DNA from: Sedimentitalea xiamensis
GTDB taxonomy: Bacteria; Pseudomonadota; Alphaproteobacteria; Rhodobacterales; Rhodobacteraceae
Direction: 5' to 3'
Length of the DNA stretch: 64,000 nt
NCBI RefSeq assembly: GCF_030164465.1
Contig: NZ_JASNJE010000006.1
Span: 1-64,000, forward strand
The notes below the pieces were generated by a model. It was given only the letters and a program-made list of their open reading frames with translations. It made no database searches and was not told the DNA's origin. The position numbers and the translations under genes were made by a program. The first letter of the stretch is position 1, and every line of letters begins with the position of its first letter. Shown here in pieces: positions 8,615 to 17,444 of the stretch.

Positions 8615-9345
8615 GCCCGGTGCCCCAGGTAGACTTCGCGCGCCCGCTTGTCGTTCGAGATCGCCTCCATCGTGTCTTCCATCAGGATGCGGCCTTCGTG
8701 GAACAGCGTGACCTGGCTCGAGATCATGCGGATGAACTGCATGTCATGTTCCACCACGATCAGGGCGGCTTCCGTGTTGATTTCCCTGATGAGCTCCGCG
8801 GTGCGGGCGGTTTCCTCGTGAGTCATGCCAGCGGCCGGTTCGTCCAGAAGAACCAGCCAGGGGTCGGCGGCGACGACCATGCCCAGTTCGACCCACTGCC
8901 GTTGCCCATGGGCGAGCCGGCCCACGGTCTCGCGGCGGATGTCGCCGAGTCTCAGCCGTTCGATGGTTTCAGCGGTCAGCGCGCGGGCGCGTTTCGGCTT
9001 GTGCCAGCGGCGGGCCGAGAGCCAGATGTTTTCATCCACCGACAGCCCGTCGAACACGTTCGGAACCTGTGTCTTGATCCCGACGCCAAGCCCCGCGATC
9101 TCGTGCGGTTCGGCACCCGTCGTGTCCTGTCTTTGGATCAGCACATTCCCGGCGGTGGGGTGCAACTGCCCTGTCAGGCATTTGAAAAAGGTCGATTTGC
9201 CGGCGCCGTTCGGGCCGATGAGGCAGCGCAGCTCCTTGTCGAACAGGGTGAAATCCACCTGGTCCACCGCCCGCACACCGCCGAAATGCATCGACAGGCT
9301 GCGCGTTTCCACGATCACGTCGCGTCTGTGGCGCTTCGAACTCAT
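8611..9345 (-). CDS. amide/urea-type ABC transporter ATP-binding protein (LivG/UrtD type)
   Basis: A 244-aa ATPase for the importer encoded by the adjoining genes. It shows Walker A GPNGAGKST, a signature of the form LAHGQRQWVELGM, Walker B WLVLLDEPAAG and the switch VVEHDMQF. The HGQRQW signature is characteristic of UrtD-like ATPases of urea and short-chain amide systems rather than generic LivG. It overlaps the upstream permease gene and the downstream fusion gene by 4 bp each, so translation is probably coupled along the string. Confidence 0.92.
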   Translation of the reverse strand: MSSKRHRRDVIVETRSLSMHFGGVRAVDQVDFTLFDKELRCLIGPNGAGKSTFFKCLTGQLHPTAGNVLIQRQDTTGAEPHEIAGLGVGIKTQVPNVFDGLSVDENIWLSARRWHKPKRARALTAETIERLRLGDIRRETVGRLAHGQRQWVELGMVVAADPWLVLLDEPAAGMTHEETARTAELIREINTEAALIVVEHDMQFIRMISSQVTLFHEGRILMEDTMEAISNDKRAREVYLGHRA

Positions 9346-10394
9346 GCTTCAGTGGCTCCGGTCCGGCGGGCCGCGCGCCGGCGACGTCCGGCGGCGCGGC
9401 GCGGCTTGCGCCGCCGGGTGAACCAGTCGGTGACGGTCGGGGCCAGTCCCTTGGGCACCAGAAGCACGAAGAAGATCAGGATGATGCCAAGCACGAGGTT
9501 GTTGTTGAACAGCGACTGCCCGCCAAGCGCGGAGGTGAGGTAGAACAATCCGAACGTGGCCACAATCGGCCCGATCAGGGTTCCGCGTCCGCCGACGATC
9601 ACCCAGATGATGGTCAGTGCCGCGTTGTAGAGATTGAATACGTCCGGCGTGATCCGCCCCACACCGTTGCAGAACAGCACCCCGCCAATCGCGGCGATGC
9701 CCGCGGAAATGGTGAAGATCCCCAGCTTGTAGAGGCGCGAGTCATAGCCCAGCAGTTCGGCGCGCAGTTCGTTTTCACGAATACCGACGCAGACCCTGCC
9801 GAAATGCGTGGTGACGAGCCAGCCGCAAAACACGTAGCAGAGGATAAGAGCGGCCATCGCCACATAGAATACATGTTCGGGAAAGAGGAACGATCCGGCG
9901 TCCCAGGGCAGGTTCAGGGGCGGTGAGGTTATGCCGTTGAATCCGCCCATCAGCGCCTTGCCGATCGTGTATTCCGGTCCCGACGTGCGCCGGATCAGGG
10001 AAAAGAAGATCAGCGTGACGGTCAGCGTGATGACGCCCAGGTAGACATCGGACACGCGTCCGAAGAACACGAAATAGCCCAGCAGCGCGGCGAAGGCCGA
10101 AGCCACCATGATCGCCACGAGGATCGCCCAGGTGGAGCCGCCGAAATTGATCGCCGCGATCGTGTAGGCATAGGCGCCCAACCCGAAAAATGCGACCTGC
10201 CCGAAGCACAGGATGCCGCCGAAGCCCCAGACCAGGGCGAGGCTGAGCGCCAGAACGGCAAGCGCGATGGCTGTGGTCAGGTTTATGATCGTAAAGAGTT
10301 GCAGCACGTAGGGCGCCGTGAACATGAAGATCACCCCGATCAGCGCAAAAACGAAGACGGGCCGCATCTTACGGAGCGTGTCTCTGCCGTTCAT
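9342..10394 (-). CDS. ABC transporter permease (LivM/UrtC type)
   Basis: A 350-aa inner-membrane protein with about nine or ten hydrophobic segments, the EAA-like region near GIRENELRAELLGYD, and a basic C-terminal tail rich in Arg. It should pair with the LivH-type permease as a heterodimeric pore. Overlaps of 4 bp occur at both ends. The unusually Arg-rich tail (RRRKPRRAAGRRRRAARR) follows the last membrane segment and is probably cytoplasmic. Confidence 0.92.
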   Translation of the reverse strand: MNGRDTLRKMRPVFVFALIGVIFMFTAPYVLQLFTIINLTTAIALAVLALSLALVWGFGGILCFGQVAFFGLGAYAYTIAAINFGGSTWAILVAIMVASAFAALLGYFVFFGRVSDVYLGVITLTVTLIFFSLIRRTSGPEYTIGKALMGGFNGITSPPLNLPWDAGSFLFPEHVFYVAMAALILCYVFCGWLVTTHFGRVCVGIRENELRAELLGYDSRLYKLGIFTISAGIAAIGGVLFCNGVGRITPDVFNLYNAALTIIWVIVGGRGTLIGPIVATFGLFYLTSALGGQSLFNNNLVLGIILIFFVLLVPKGLAPTVTDWFTRRRKPRRAAGRRRRAARRTGATEA

Positions 10395-11260
10395 AGGGAC
10401 TTGCGGAAGAACCGCCCCGTGATCCCGCGTGGCATGAGGCGCAGAAGGAGGATCGCCGCGACCAACAGGGCGACCTCGCCGATGGTCGGACCGGTCAGGA
10501 AAGAGAAGATGCCGTTGATCCCGCCCAGCAGAACCGAACCGGACGCGGTGCCCGCCAGGATCGAAGCGCCACCGGAAATGACGGTGATGAACGCCTTGGC
10601 GATATAGGTGGCGCCGATGGTCGGCAGGACGCCCGTGACCGGGGCCAGCAACCCGCCCGCCAACCCGGTCACCGCCGCGCCGAGCCCAAAGGTGATCATG
10701 TAGACGCGGGTGGTCGACACGCCGAGCGCCGAGGACATTTCAGGGTTCTGCATCGTTCCGCGCGCGACTAGACCCAGTTTCGTCAACTTGAGCGTCGCGT
10801 AGACGGCAATGAAAAGCGCGATGGTGACGCCAACGAGAAACAACTCGTATCCCGAAGCGGAATAGTCTCCGATCCGGATGATCCCCAGCGGCGGCGAAAT
10901 GGTGGTGGCTGTCGATGCCCCGAAGATCGAGGTCACGAGACCGATCAGCAAAAGGGACAGGCCCCAGGTGGCCAGCAGGGTATCGACCATCCGGCCATAA
11001 AGCCAGCGGATCAGAAGCCGTTCGACGATCACCCCGATGATGCCGACCACGAGCGGCGCAAGGATCAGCATGGCGACCCAGATATTCACGCCCGCATTGG
11101 TGGCCACGACCACGGTATACCCGCCGAGCATCAGAAACTCGCCATGCGCAAGGTTGATGACCCGCATCATCCCGAAAATGATCGCAAGGCCGAGGCTGAT
11201 CAGAGCCAGGTTGGCGATGCCGTAGACGAGCTGAAAAAGAACTGCGACGACCAGATCCAA
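10391..11260 (-). CDS. ABC transporter permease (LivH/UrtB type)
   Basis: A 289-aa inner-membrane permease with the family's N-terminal hydrophobic stretch and the motif GLAIIFGMMRVINLAHGEF. I set the start at a TTG (11258-11260) because AGGAG lies 5-6 nt upstream and homologues begin with this hydrophobic helix. The longer reading from another TTG at 11296 would run through the hairpin at 11281-11308. The C-terminus overlaps the next permease gene by 4 bp. Confidence 0.88.
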   Translation of the reverse strand: MDLVVAVLFQLVYGIANLALISLGLAIIFGMMRVINLAHGEFLMLGGYTVVVATNAGVNIWVAMLILAPLVVGIIGVIVERLLIRWLYGRMVDTLLATWGLSLLLIGLVTSIFGASTATTISPPLGIIRIGDYSASGYELFLVGVTIALFIAVYATLKLTKLGLVARGTMQNPEMSSALGVSTTRVYMITFGLGAAVTGLAGGLLAPVTGVLPTIGATYIAKAFITVISGGASILAGTASGSVLLGGINGIFSFLTGPTIGEVALLVAAILLLRLMPRGITGRFFRKSL

Positions 11261-11280
11261 GGCGATCTCCTGCTGGGGGA

Positions 11281-11308
11281 GGTTGGCCCGGCGCAAGCCG
11301 GGCCAACC
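11281..11308 (-). promoter_or_regulatory. perfect stem-loop between binding-protein and permease genes
   Basis: A 12-bp perfect stem (GGTTGGCCCGGC paired with GCCGGGCCAACC) with a 4-nt loop lies 3 bp after the binding-protein stop codon. No T-run follows on the transcribed strand, so it is not a standard intrinsic terminator. In periplasmic binding-protein operons such as malE-malF, a hairpin here is known to protect the upstream mRNA and raise binding-protein yield over permeases; that role is inferred. Confidence 0.75.
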
Positions 11309-11311
11309 GGT

Positions 11312-12556
11312 TTACTTGATGCCGGCGGCTTCGAGACCGTTTTCGAACAGGAACGCCGATTGATCGGGGTTCGCCACGAGGTCGCAGACCAGCGCGGTAT
11401 CGGCCGGTGGCTGGTCTGCGAAGGACTCGACGATGTTCCAGGTCTGATCCTGCAGGTCGCCGATGTAGACGTTCATCGAACAGTGATTGGTATGCGGATC
11501 GATGGTCACGGCGCCGGACGGACCCTCATAGGTCAGGCCGGAGCGCAGGGCTTCGATGACCGGTTCGCGGTCGACGGTTCCCGCTGCCTTGACCGCTTCG
11601 GCCCAAAGCATCGCGCCTTCATAGGAGCGGATGGCGAGTTCGTTCATCACCGGACGGTCCGCGCCCAGCTTCGCTTCGAGCCGTTCGAGGAACGCCTTGT
11701 TGACCGGGTTGTCGATGCCTTCGAAATAGCCATAGGAGGCGAGGATGCCGTTGCCTTCTTCGGCGGAGATCAGTTTCTGTTCGTTGCCGACCCCGAAGGT
11801 GGTGGACGCGATCGGGATATCCTGCATCATGCCGGCTGCCGCATACTGGCGATAGAAGGACACATGCGCGCCGCCAACCAGCGCCGAGATCACGAAATCC
11901 GGCTTGGCGGTCTGTATCTTGTTGATGGTGGGGCCGAAATTGGTCACGTCGAGCGGGAAGAATTCGACGTCCAGCGTTTCTCCGCCGTTTTCGGCGACGA
12001 ACCTCTGCATCCACTGGGCGGTGATCTGGCCATAGTTGTAGTCGGCGGCGACGATATAGACTTTCTTGCCCCATTTCTCCATCGCATAGGGCACGACCTT
12101 GGCCACGGTCTGGGCCGGCGTGGAGCCGGTGCAGAAGTTGTTGTAATCGCATACGCCGCCTTCGTACTGCACGTTGTAGAAATACAGGGTCTTGAACCGC
12201 GCCAGCGTCGGCCGGATGGCTTCGCGCGATGCCGAGGTGATCCCCGCATGGACCGTGTCCGCCTTGTCGCCGGCGGCGGCTTGGGTTGCGTATTGCGTGT
12301 AGAACTGGATCGTGGATTGCGCATCATACAGCGTCAGTTCGACTTCGCGGCCCAGAAGGCCCCCTGCGGCGTTGATGTCTTCGATGGCCAGCTTGGTGGT
12401 TTCGGCCATCGGGGCGCCGTAGATGTCCAGCCCCCCCGACAGATCGAGGATGGAGACGAATTTGATCGCGTCGGATTGCGCGCGACCGATGGTGGCCGGC
12501 GCGGTCAGGGCGAGGGCGGAACTGCCGACGACAAAGTGTCTGCGGGAAAGTTTCAT
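11312..12556 (-). CDS. short-chain amide/urea-type ABC transporter substrate-binding protein
   Basis: A 414-aa periplasmic protein. The N-terminus MKLSRRHFVVG followed by a hydrophobic stretch to about residue 27 looks like a Tat signal (SRRxF). The body matches the FmdD/AmiC/UrtA branch of the Leu/Ile/Val-binding fold, with blocks such as GGLLGREVELTLYD, HAGITSASREAIRP, TLYFYNVQYEGGVCD and VALIVAADYNYGQ-like YIVAADYNYGQ. This is the best evidence that the importer carries short amides or urea rather than branched-chain amino acids. AGGAG sits 9 nt before the start. The gene begins 42 bp after the flotillin-like gene on the same strand. Confidence 0.9.
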   Translation of the reverse strand: MKLSRRHFVVGSSALALTAPATIGRAQSDAIKFVSILDLSGGLDIYGAPMAETTKLAIEDINAAGGLLGREVELTLYDAQSTIQFYTQYATQAAAGDKADTVHAGITSASREAIRPTLARFKTLYFYNVQYEGGVCDYNNFCTGSTPAQTVAKVVPYAMEKWGKKVYIVAADYNYGQITAQWMQRFVAENGGETLDVEFFPLDVTNFGPTINKIQTAKPDFVISALVGGAHVSFYRQYAAAGMMQDIPIASTTFGVGNEQKLISAEEGNGILASYGYFEGIDNPVNKAFLERLEAKLGADRPVMNELAIRSYEGAMLWAEAVKAAGTVDREPVIEALRSGLTYEGPSGAVTIDPHTNHCSMNVYIGDLQDQTWNIVESFADQPPADTALVCDLVANPDQSAFLFENGLEAAGIK

Positions 12557-12598
12557 TTGTCTTTTCTCCTGTCGGTGATCGACGAACGCTTGCGAGCG

Positions 12599-14227
12599 TC
12601 AGTCCGTTTTGTCGGTTGATGTTTCGTCCGACGTTTTTTTCGGGGAATCCCCGTTTGATTTCCTGTGCAGGGAGTCGGAGATGCCGCGCACACCGTCGCC
12701 TATATTCATCCCGACCTCTTCGCCCAATTTCTGCACGGCAGGCAGTTGCAGCGCCATGCTCAGCACCGAATCGACCACCTGGTTCACCGTCGATCCGGCG
12801 GCGCTGTCGCCGCCTCCGCCGGTGGCGCCGCCAAAGCCGGTCATATGGTTGATGCGAATGGTTTCGATCTTTTCCGCCGGCTTCATCATGCGTTCGACCA
12901 CCTCGGGAAGCGTGCGCAGGCGCGCTTCGTCCAGCTTCATCGCGATCAGTTCCGGGCTTTGGGCGTTTTCCGCCTTGATGATCGCGGCGCGGCCTTCGGC
13001 TTCGGACAATAGCTTGTCGCGGTTGGCCTTGGCACGGTCCAGCATCGCCCTGGCTTCGGCTTCGGCCATCGACGTGATGGTTCCCGCTTCGGATTTCACG
13101 CGGGTGTCGTCGACCTCGGCCTGTTCGGCGGCCCGGATCAGCGCCAGCGCCTTGTCGCGTTCAGCGATGGCCGTTTCGCGGATCGTGCGGACTCGTTCCT
13201 CGGCTTCGGCTTCGCTCGCCTTCGCGGCGATGGCTTCGGCTTCGGCTTTCGCCTCCTCGCTGCGTTTCAGGGCAAGCGCTACGGTGTTTTCCGATTTCTT
13301 CAAAGCGGAATTCAGTTCGGACTCAAGTGTCTGGCGGCGGAGTTCCGTATCGCGGGCGATTTCGGACAGACGCACTTCGCGTTCGCGCTCGATCCGCGCG
13401 GCTTCCCGTCGTTTCTCGGAACTGGCTTGCTCTTCCGCTGTCTCTGCCGCGGACTTGGACCGGGCGATTTCGATTTCGCGCTGCTGCGTGATCATCGCCT
13501 CCTCTTCCTCGCGCGAAATCGTCAGCTTGCGCTTGGTGGCGTCCAACTGGCTCTGACGCACGGACACGTCGGCGTCCGCCTCGATCGCGGCGCGCTCCTT
13601 CTTGTTCACCGCGATGATTTCGGCCAGCCGCCGCATCCCGAGCGCGTTGAAGGCGTTGTTCTCGTCGAGCGCATGGAACGGAGTCTGGTCGATGCGCGTC
13701 AGCGAAACCGATTCCAGCATCAGGCCGTTCTGGGCCAGGTTGTCGGTCAGCATGTCGCTGACTTCCCTGGCGTATCCGGCGCGATTGTCCTGCAGGTCGT
13801 CCATCGTGTAGCGCGCCGCGGTCGACAGCATTGCGTCAACCAGCTTGCCTTCGAGGATGTCTTCAAGATCGGAGGCGCGAAAGGACTTGCCGGCCAGCGC
13901 CTGTGCCGCCGTGGCGACGCCATCGACGCTGGCGTGGACCCGGACATAGAATTCCGCGCCCACGTCCACGCGCAGACGGTCTTTGGTTATGATCGATTTG
14001 GGACCCAGCCGCTCAATTTCGAGTTTGGACGTCTGCATGTTCACTTCCGACACCTTGTGCAGGAAGGGCAGTGCGATGCAGCCGCCGTCCAGAACGACTT
14101 TTTGCCCGCCCAGACCGGTGCGCACGACGCTGATTTCCCGCGTCGCCTTGCGGTAATACCGGTTCATGAACAGGATCAGCAGTATGGCTGCAACAACCAG
14201 CAATATGACGGCGACAATCCATGCCAT
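12599..14227 (-). CDS. flotillin-like SPFH domain protein
   Basis: A 542-aa membrane-anchored scaffold protein. It has one N-terminal membrane helix (about residues 3-22), an SPFH/band-7 domain to roughly residue 190, then a long coiled coil with many Glu/Ala/Arg repeats to about 430, and a Gly/Ser-rich, Lys-rich tail. The start MAWIVAV was chosen because GGAAGGA lies 7 nt upstream; an upstream extension lacks such a site. Flotillins organise membrane microdomains and are often paired with an NfeD-like protein, which is absent here. Its place just before the amide transporter genes, without a clear terminator, suggests co-transcription. Confidence 0.88.
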   Translation of the reverse strand: MAWIVAVILLVVAAILLILFMNRYYRKATREISVVRTGLGGQKVVLDGGCIALPFLHKVSEVNMQTSKLEIERLGPKSIITKDRLRVDVGAEFYVRVHASVDGVATAAQALAGKSFRASDLEDILEGKLVDAMLSTAARYTMDDLQDNRAGYAREVSDMLTDNLAQNGLMLESVSLTRIDQTPFHALDENNAFNALGMRRLAEIIAVNKKERAAIEADADVSVRQSQLDATKRKLTISREEEEAMITQQREIEIARSKSAAETAEEQASSEKRREAARIEREREVRLSEIARDTELRRQTLESELNSALKKSENTVALALKRSEEAKAEAEAIAAKASEAEAEERVRTIRETAIAERDKALALIRAAEQAEVDDTRVKSEAGTITSMAEAEARAMLDRAKANRDKLLSEAEGRAAIIKAENAQSPELIAMKLDEARLRTLPEVVERMMKPAEKIETIRINHMTGFGGATGGGGDSAAGSTVNQVVDSVLSMALQLPAVQKLGEEVGMNIGDGVRGISDSLHRKSNGDSPKKTSDETSTDKTD

Positions 14228-14655
14228 AGACGAGTCCTTCCACAGAAAACCGGACTGTTTCATTCCCAGGCGGCAGCTGGAAACCCGGTGGCCAAAAGGT
14301 GCCAGCGACATTCAACAGTAGGTTTGTGCCAAAAATTCTGTCAAGATATTCTGTTAACATATCATCGGACGCATGACGCGGGTGAGTCGGAATATCGAGT
14401 TTTTTCAACTGATTGGATGAAGATCGCCGGTGCGCGCGCATATTGATCCGGGCGCAAAGCCTGTTTTTTGCGCAGCCTATGGGGAATGGACGCCGTCAGG
14501 TGCAAATGGCCGACGCCCGCCGGCCGCTTTTGACGACAGGCTCTGCCGCAACCATTCGGGGTGTCTTGTCTTCGGCCGGGACGCGTTCCATCGGGCCAAG
14601 CCCCTTGCCAAGGTATCGAGCGCATAGCAGACTGGAGCCGAACAGGGGGTGTCGA
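14228..14655. other. 428-bp divergent intergenic region
   Basis: It separates the leftward flotillin-amide transporter string from the rightward polyamine transporter operon. An AT-rich patch (14330-14375) holds a candidate leftward promoter listed separately. Short open frames here show no recognisable protein. No promoter for the rightward genes stands out. Confidence 0.5.
14315..14344 (-). promoter_or_regulatory. candidate sigma-70 promoter for the flotillin/amide transporter string
   Basis: On the minus strand a perfect -35 TTGACA (14339-14344) is followed after 18 bp by TACTGT (14315-14320), a weak -10. It lies about 88 bp upstream of the flotillin start in the only AT-rich patch of the intergenic region. 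Confidence 0.35.
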
Positions 14656-15717
14656 TTGAACCAAGATATCGCGGTTTCCGCCAGTCGCATAGTCAAGACC
14701 TATGGTGCGGGAACAAGTGCCGTCAGGGCGTTGGACGATGTCAGTATCGACATCGAAAAAGGGGAGTTTTTCACGTTGCTCGGCCCGTCGGGCTGTGGAA
14801 AGACGACCCTGCTGCGATGTATCGCCGGGTTCGAGACGCCGACATCCGGCACCATCCTCCTGTCGGGCCGGGACATCACGTTCACCCCGCCCAATGAACG
14901 CCCGATCAATACCGTCTTTCAGTCCTACGCGCTTTTCCCGCACCTGACGGTGGCGCAGAACGTCGGATTCGGTCTGCAGATGCTTGGCCGCCCCAAGTCC
15001 GAGGTGGCGGAAGCGGCGGCGCGGGTGCTGGCGCTCGTGCGGCTGGACGGTTTCGCCAATCGATTGCCACAGCAGTTGTCAGGCGGGCAACAGCAGCGCG
15101 TGGCGCTGGCCCGGGCGCTTGCCCCGCAACCCGAAGTGCTGTTGCTTGATGAACCGCTGTCCGCGCTGGATCTGAAGCTGCGCAAGGAAATGCAAAGCGA
15201 ATTGAAACGGTTGCAGACCGAAACCGGGATCACCTTCATTTTCGTGACCCACGATCAGGAAGAAGCCCTTACCATGTCCAACCGCATCGGCGTGATGTCG
15301 GCGGGCAAGCTGTTACAGGTGGGGACGCCGCGCGATATCTACGATCGGCCGGTCAACCGTTTCGTCGCCGATTTCATCGGTGAGACCAACTTTGTCCGCG
15401 CGACTCTTGCCGGGGACCAGGCGACGCTCGGTTCCGGCGACACGATCGTCGTCGATGCCAAGGGGGCGAGCGGTTCCGTCACCCTGGCGGTCCGGCCCGA
15501 ACAGATCAGGATTGCGCCCAGGGATCGGCCAGGCGCGATCCACGCCACCGTCGCGGAGTCCACATATTTCGGCACCGACATGCACTATCAGCTTGCCCTT
15601 TCGGACGGCACCTTCCTGATCGCGCGTTTGCAGGCCAATGCGGCCAATGTCTACGGCAATGGCGATGAAGTCGGCGTTCTGATTGATGGCACCGCCCTGC
15701 AGCTGCTGGCCGAATGA
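14656..15717 (+). CDS. potA: spermidine/putrescine ABC transporter ATP-binding protein
   Basis: A 353-aa ATPase with Walker [10 protein letters not shown], the Q-loop [12 protein letters not shown], signature [15 protein letters not shown], Walker [13 protein letters not shown], the switch His in [10 protein letters not shown] and a C-terminal TOBE domain (about 270-350). This layout is that of PotA/PotG. I take TTG at 14656 as the start, with AGGGGG about 6 nt upstream; an in-frame ATG far upstream would add 81 unrelated residues. It overlaps the first permease gene by 4 bp. Confidence 0.9.
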   Translation: MNQDIAVSASRIVKTYGAGTSAVRALDDVSIDIEKGEFFTLLGPSGCGKTTLLRCIAGFETPTSGTILLSGRDITFTPPNERPINTVFQSYALFPHLTVAQNVGFGLQMLGRPKSEVAEAAARVLALVRLDGFANRLPQQLSGGQQQRVALARALAPQPEVLLLDEPLSALDLKLRKEMQSELKRLQTETGITFIFVTHDQEEALTMSNRIGVMSAGKLLQVGTPRDIYDRPVNRFVADFIGETNFVRATLAGDQATLGSGDTIVVDAKGASGSVTLAVRPEQIRIAPRDRPGAIHATVAESTYFGTDMHYQLALSDGTFLIARLQANAANVYGNGDEVGVLIDGTALQLLAE

Positions 15718-16616
15718 GAGGATCGGTCCACAGGCGCAGTTCCGGGGCGAATGGCTGGCTTCTGTCATTGCCCGCGCTGCTGTTGCTGTTGGTGGCGGCG
15801 AGTGGTCCGCTGGTGATCGTCGCGATCTATTCCTTCCTGGAGCCGGGCGACTATTCCGGCGTCAGGTGGATCTTTTCCGGCGACGCCTGGTTCCGGATCC
15901 TGTTCGAAAGGGACATCTTCGACCAGACCGTGAGCCTGGCGGATGCGAACCTGTCGATCTTCTGGCGGTCGGTCAAGCTGTCGCTCGCCACCACGCTGGT
16001 AACTTTTGCCCTGGGCTTGCCGACTGCCTGGTTCATTGCGACCCGTCCCGCCCGATCACGGGCCATCTGGTTGTTCCTGATCACGATTCCGTTCTGGACG
16101 AACCTGCTGATCCGCACCTTCGCGATCATGGAAGTGATCCGCAACCAGGGCCTGCTGAACACCGCGCTGATCAAGATCGGTCTGATCACGGATCCGATCC
16201 AGATCCTTTACACGGATACGGCCGTTCTGATCGGTATGGCCTATGTCTATCTGCCGCTGATGGTGCTGCCGCTGTTCGCCGCCATCGACCGGTTCGATTT
16301 CAACCTGATCGAGGCGGGCTACGATCTTTACGCGTCGCGGATGCAGATCCTCCGGCGGGTCATCCTGCCGATCATCCGACCGGGGATCGTGGCGGGCTGC
16401 ATTCTGGTTTTCGTGCCCAGTCTCGGGGCCTATGTCACGCCGCGCGTCCTGGGCGGCGGCAAGAACATGATGATCGGCAACTTCATCGAGCTTCAATTCG
16501 GACAAGGCCAGAACTGGCCCCTGGGCGCCGCCCTGTCCATGGTTCTGCTGATCGTCGTTCTGGGCGCCCTGCTGATCTACACGCGGGTGGCGTCCAAGGA
16601 AGATCCGCATGGGTAA
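15714..16616 (+). CDS. potB: polyamine-type ABC transporter permease (PotB type)
   Basis: A 300-aa inner-membrane permease with about six membrane segments, a large periplasmic loop after the first, and the EAA motif region [22 protein letters not shown]. Start ATGA overlaps the ATPase stop; the end overlaps the next permease by 8 bp. Membership of the PotB/PotH group fits the ATPase, permease and binding protein set. Confidence 0.9.
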   Translation: MRGSVHRRSSGANGWLLSLPALLLLLVAASGPLVIVAIYSFLEPGDYSGVRWIFSGDAWFRILFERDIFDQTVSLADANLSIFWRSVKLSLATTLVTFALGLPTAWFIATRPARSRAIWLFLITIPFWTNLLIRTFAIMEVIRNQGLLNTALIKIGLITDPIQILYTDTAVLIGMAYVYLPLMVLPLFAAIDRFDFNLIEAGYDLYASRMQILRRVILPIIRPGIVAGCILVFVPSLGAYVTPRVLGGGKNMMIGNFIELQFGQGQNWPLGAALSMVLLIVVLGALLIYTRVASKEDPHG

Positions 16617-17415
16617 GAACCGCGCATTCGATGTCACGACGCTGCCCGGTTTCACCGCAATTGCCATCCTGGCGTTCGTGCTGCTTTACGCGCCGATCGT
16701 CACGTTGGTGGTATATTCCTTCAACGGCGGAAATTCGGTCAATCTCTGGGGCGGCTTCTCGCTCAAGTGGTACAAGATCGCCTGGGAAAACGAGGCGGTG
16801 CAGGGCGCGGCCGTCCGGTCCCTGATCATCGCCGTCTGGGCGTCCGTCATCGCGACGTCGGTGGCGACTCTGGCGGCGCTCGGCACGACACGCCGAAAAC
16901 GGTTCAGGGGGCAGACTTTCATCTACGTGATGATCAACCAGCCGCTGATGGTGCCCGAGATCGTAACCGCGGTGGCGCTGCTGATCTTCTTTTCCTCGGT
17001 CAAGCTCGCCACTGGGTATTCCGGGCTCGGTTATCTCATCCTCGCGCATTCCGCGTTCTGTGTGCCCTTTGCCTATCTTCCGATCCGGGCGCGGCTGGAA
17101 GGCATGGACACCAGCATGGAAATCGCCGCGGCGGATCTCTATGCGACCCCCTGGCAGACCTTTCGCCATATCACCCTGCCGTTGCTGATGCCCGGCGTGC
17201 TCGCTGGCGCTATGCTGGCTTTCGTCATTTCGCTGGATGATGTGATAATCACGGAATTCGTCAAATCCGCGGGGCAGGACACGCTTCCCACCTATATGCT
17301 CGGCCAGTTGCGCAGGGCGCTGACGCCCGAGGTCAACGCCATCTCGACGGCGCTTCTGGTGCTGACGGTGCTGATCCTGACCGCGTTCTTCATCATCACC
17401 AAGAAACGGGGCTGA
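16609..17415 (+). CDS. potC: polyamine-type ABC transporter permease (PotC type)
   Basis: A 268-aa permease with six predicted membrane segments and the EAA loop EIAAADLYATPWQTFRHITLP. It forms the heterodimeric pore with the PotB-type protein. The phrase SLDDVIITEFV is typical of the PotC/PotI group. Confidence 0.9.
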   Translation: MGKNRAFDVTTLPGFTAIAILAFVLLYAPIVTLVVYSFNGGNSVNLWGGFSLKWYKIAWENEAVQGAAVRSLIIAVWASVIATSVATLAALGTTRRKRFRGQTFIYVMINQPLMVPEIVTAVALLIFFSSVKLATGYSGLGYLILAHSAFCVPFAYLPIRARLEGMDTSMEIAAADLYATPWQTFRHITLPLLMPGVLAGAMLAFVISLDDVIITEFVKSAGQDTLPTYMLGQLRRALTPEVNAISTALLVLTVLILTAFFIITKKRG

Positions 17416-17444
17416 ACCCGCCAACTTCAACAAAGGAGAGACAC

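Noticed and set aside
6218-8632. About 800-codon open frame on the plus strand opposite the ATPase-amidase fusion
   Set aside because: No motif, Arg/His-rich composition, and a clear real gene on the other strand.
14413-14655. Extended N-terminus of PotA from an upstream ATG
   Set aside because: The extra 81 residues have no family similarity, while the TTG at 14656 has a good ribosome site and gives a normal length.
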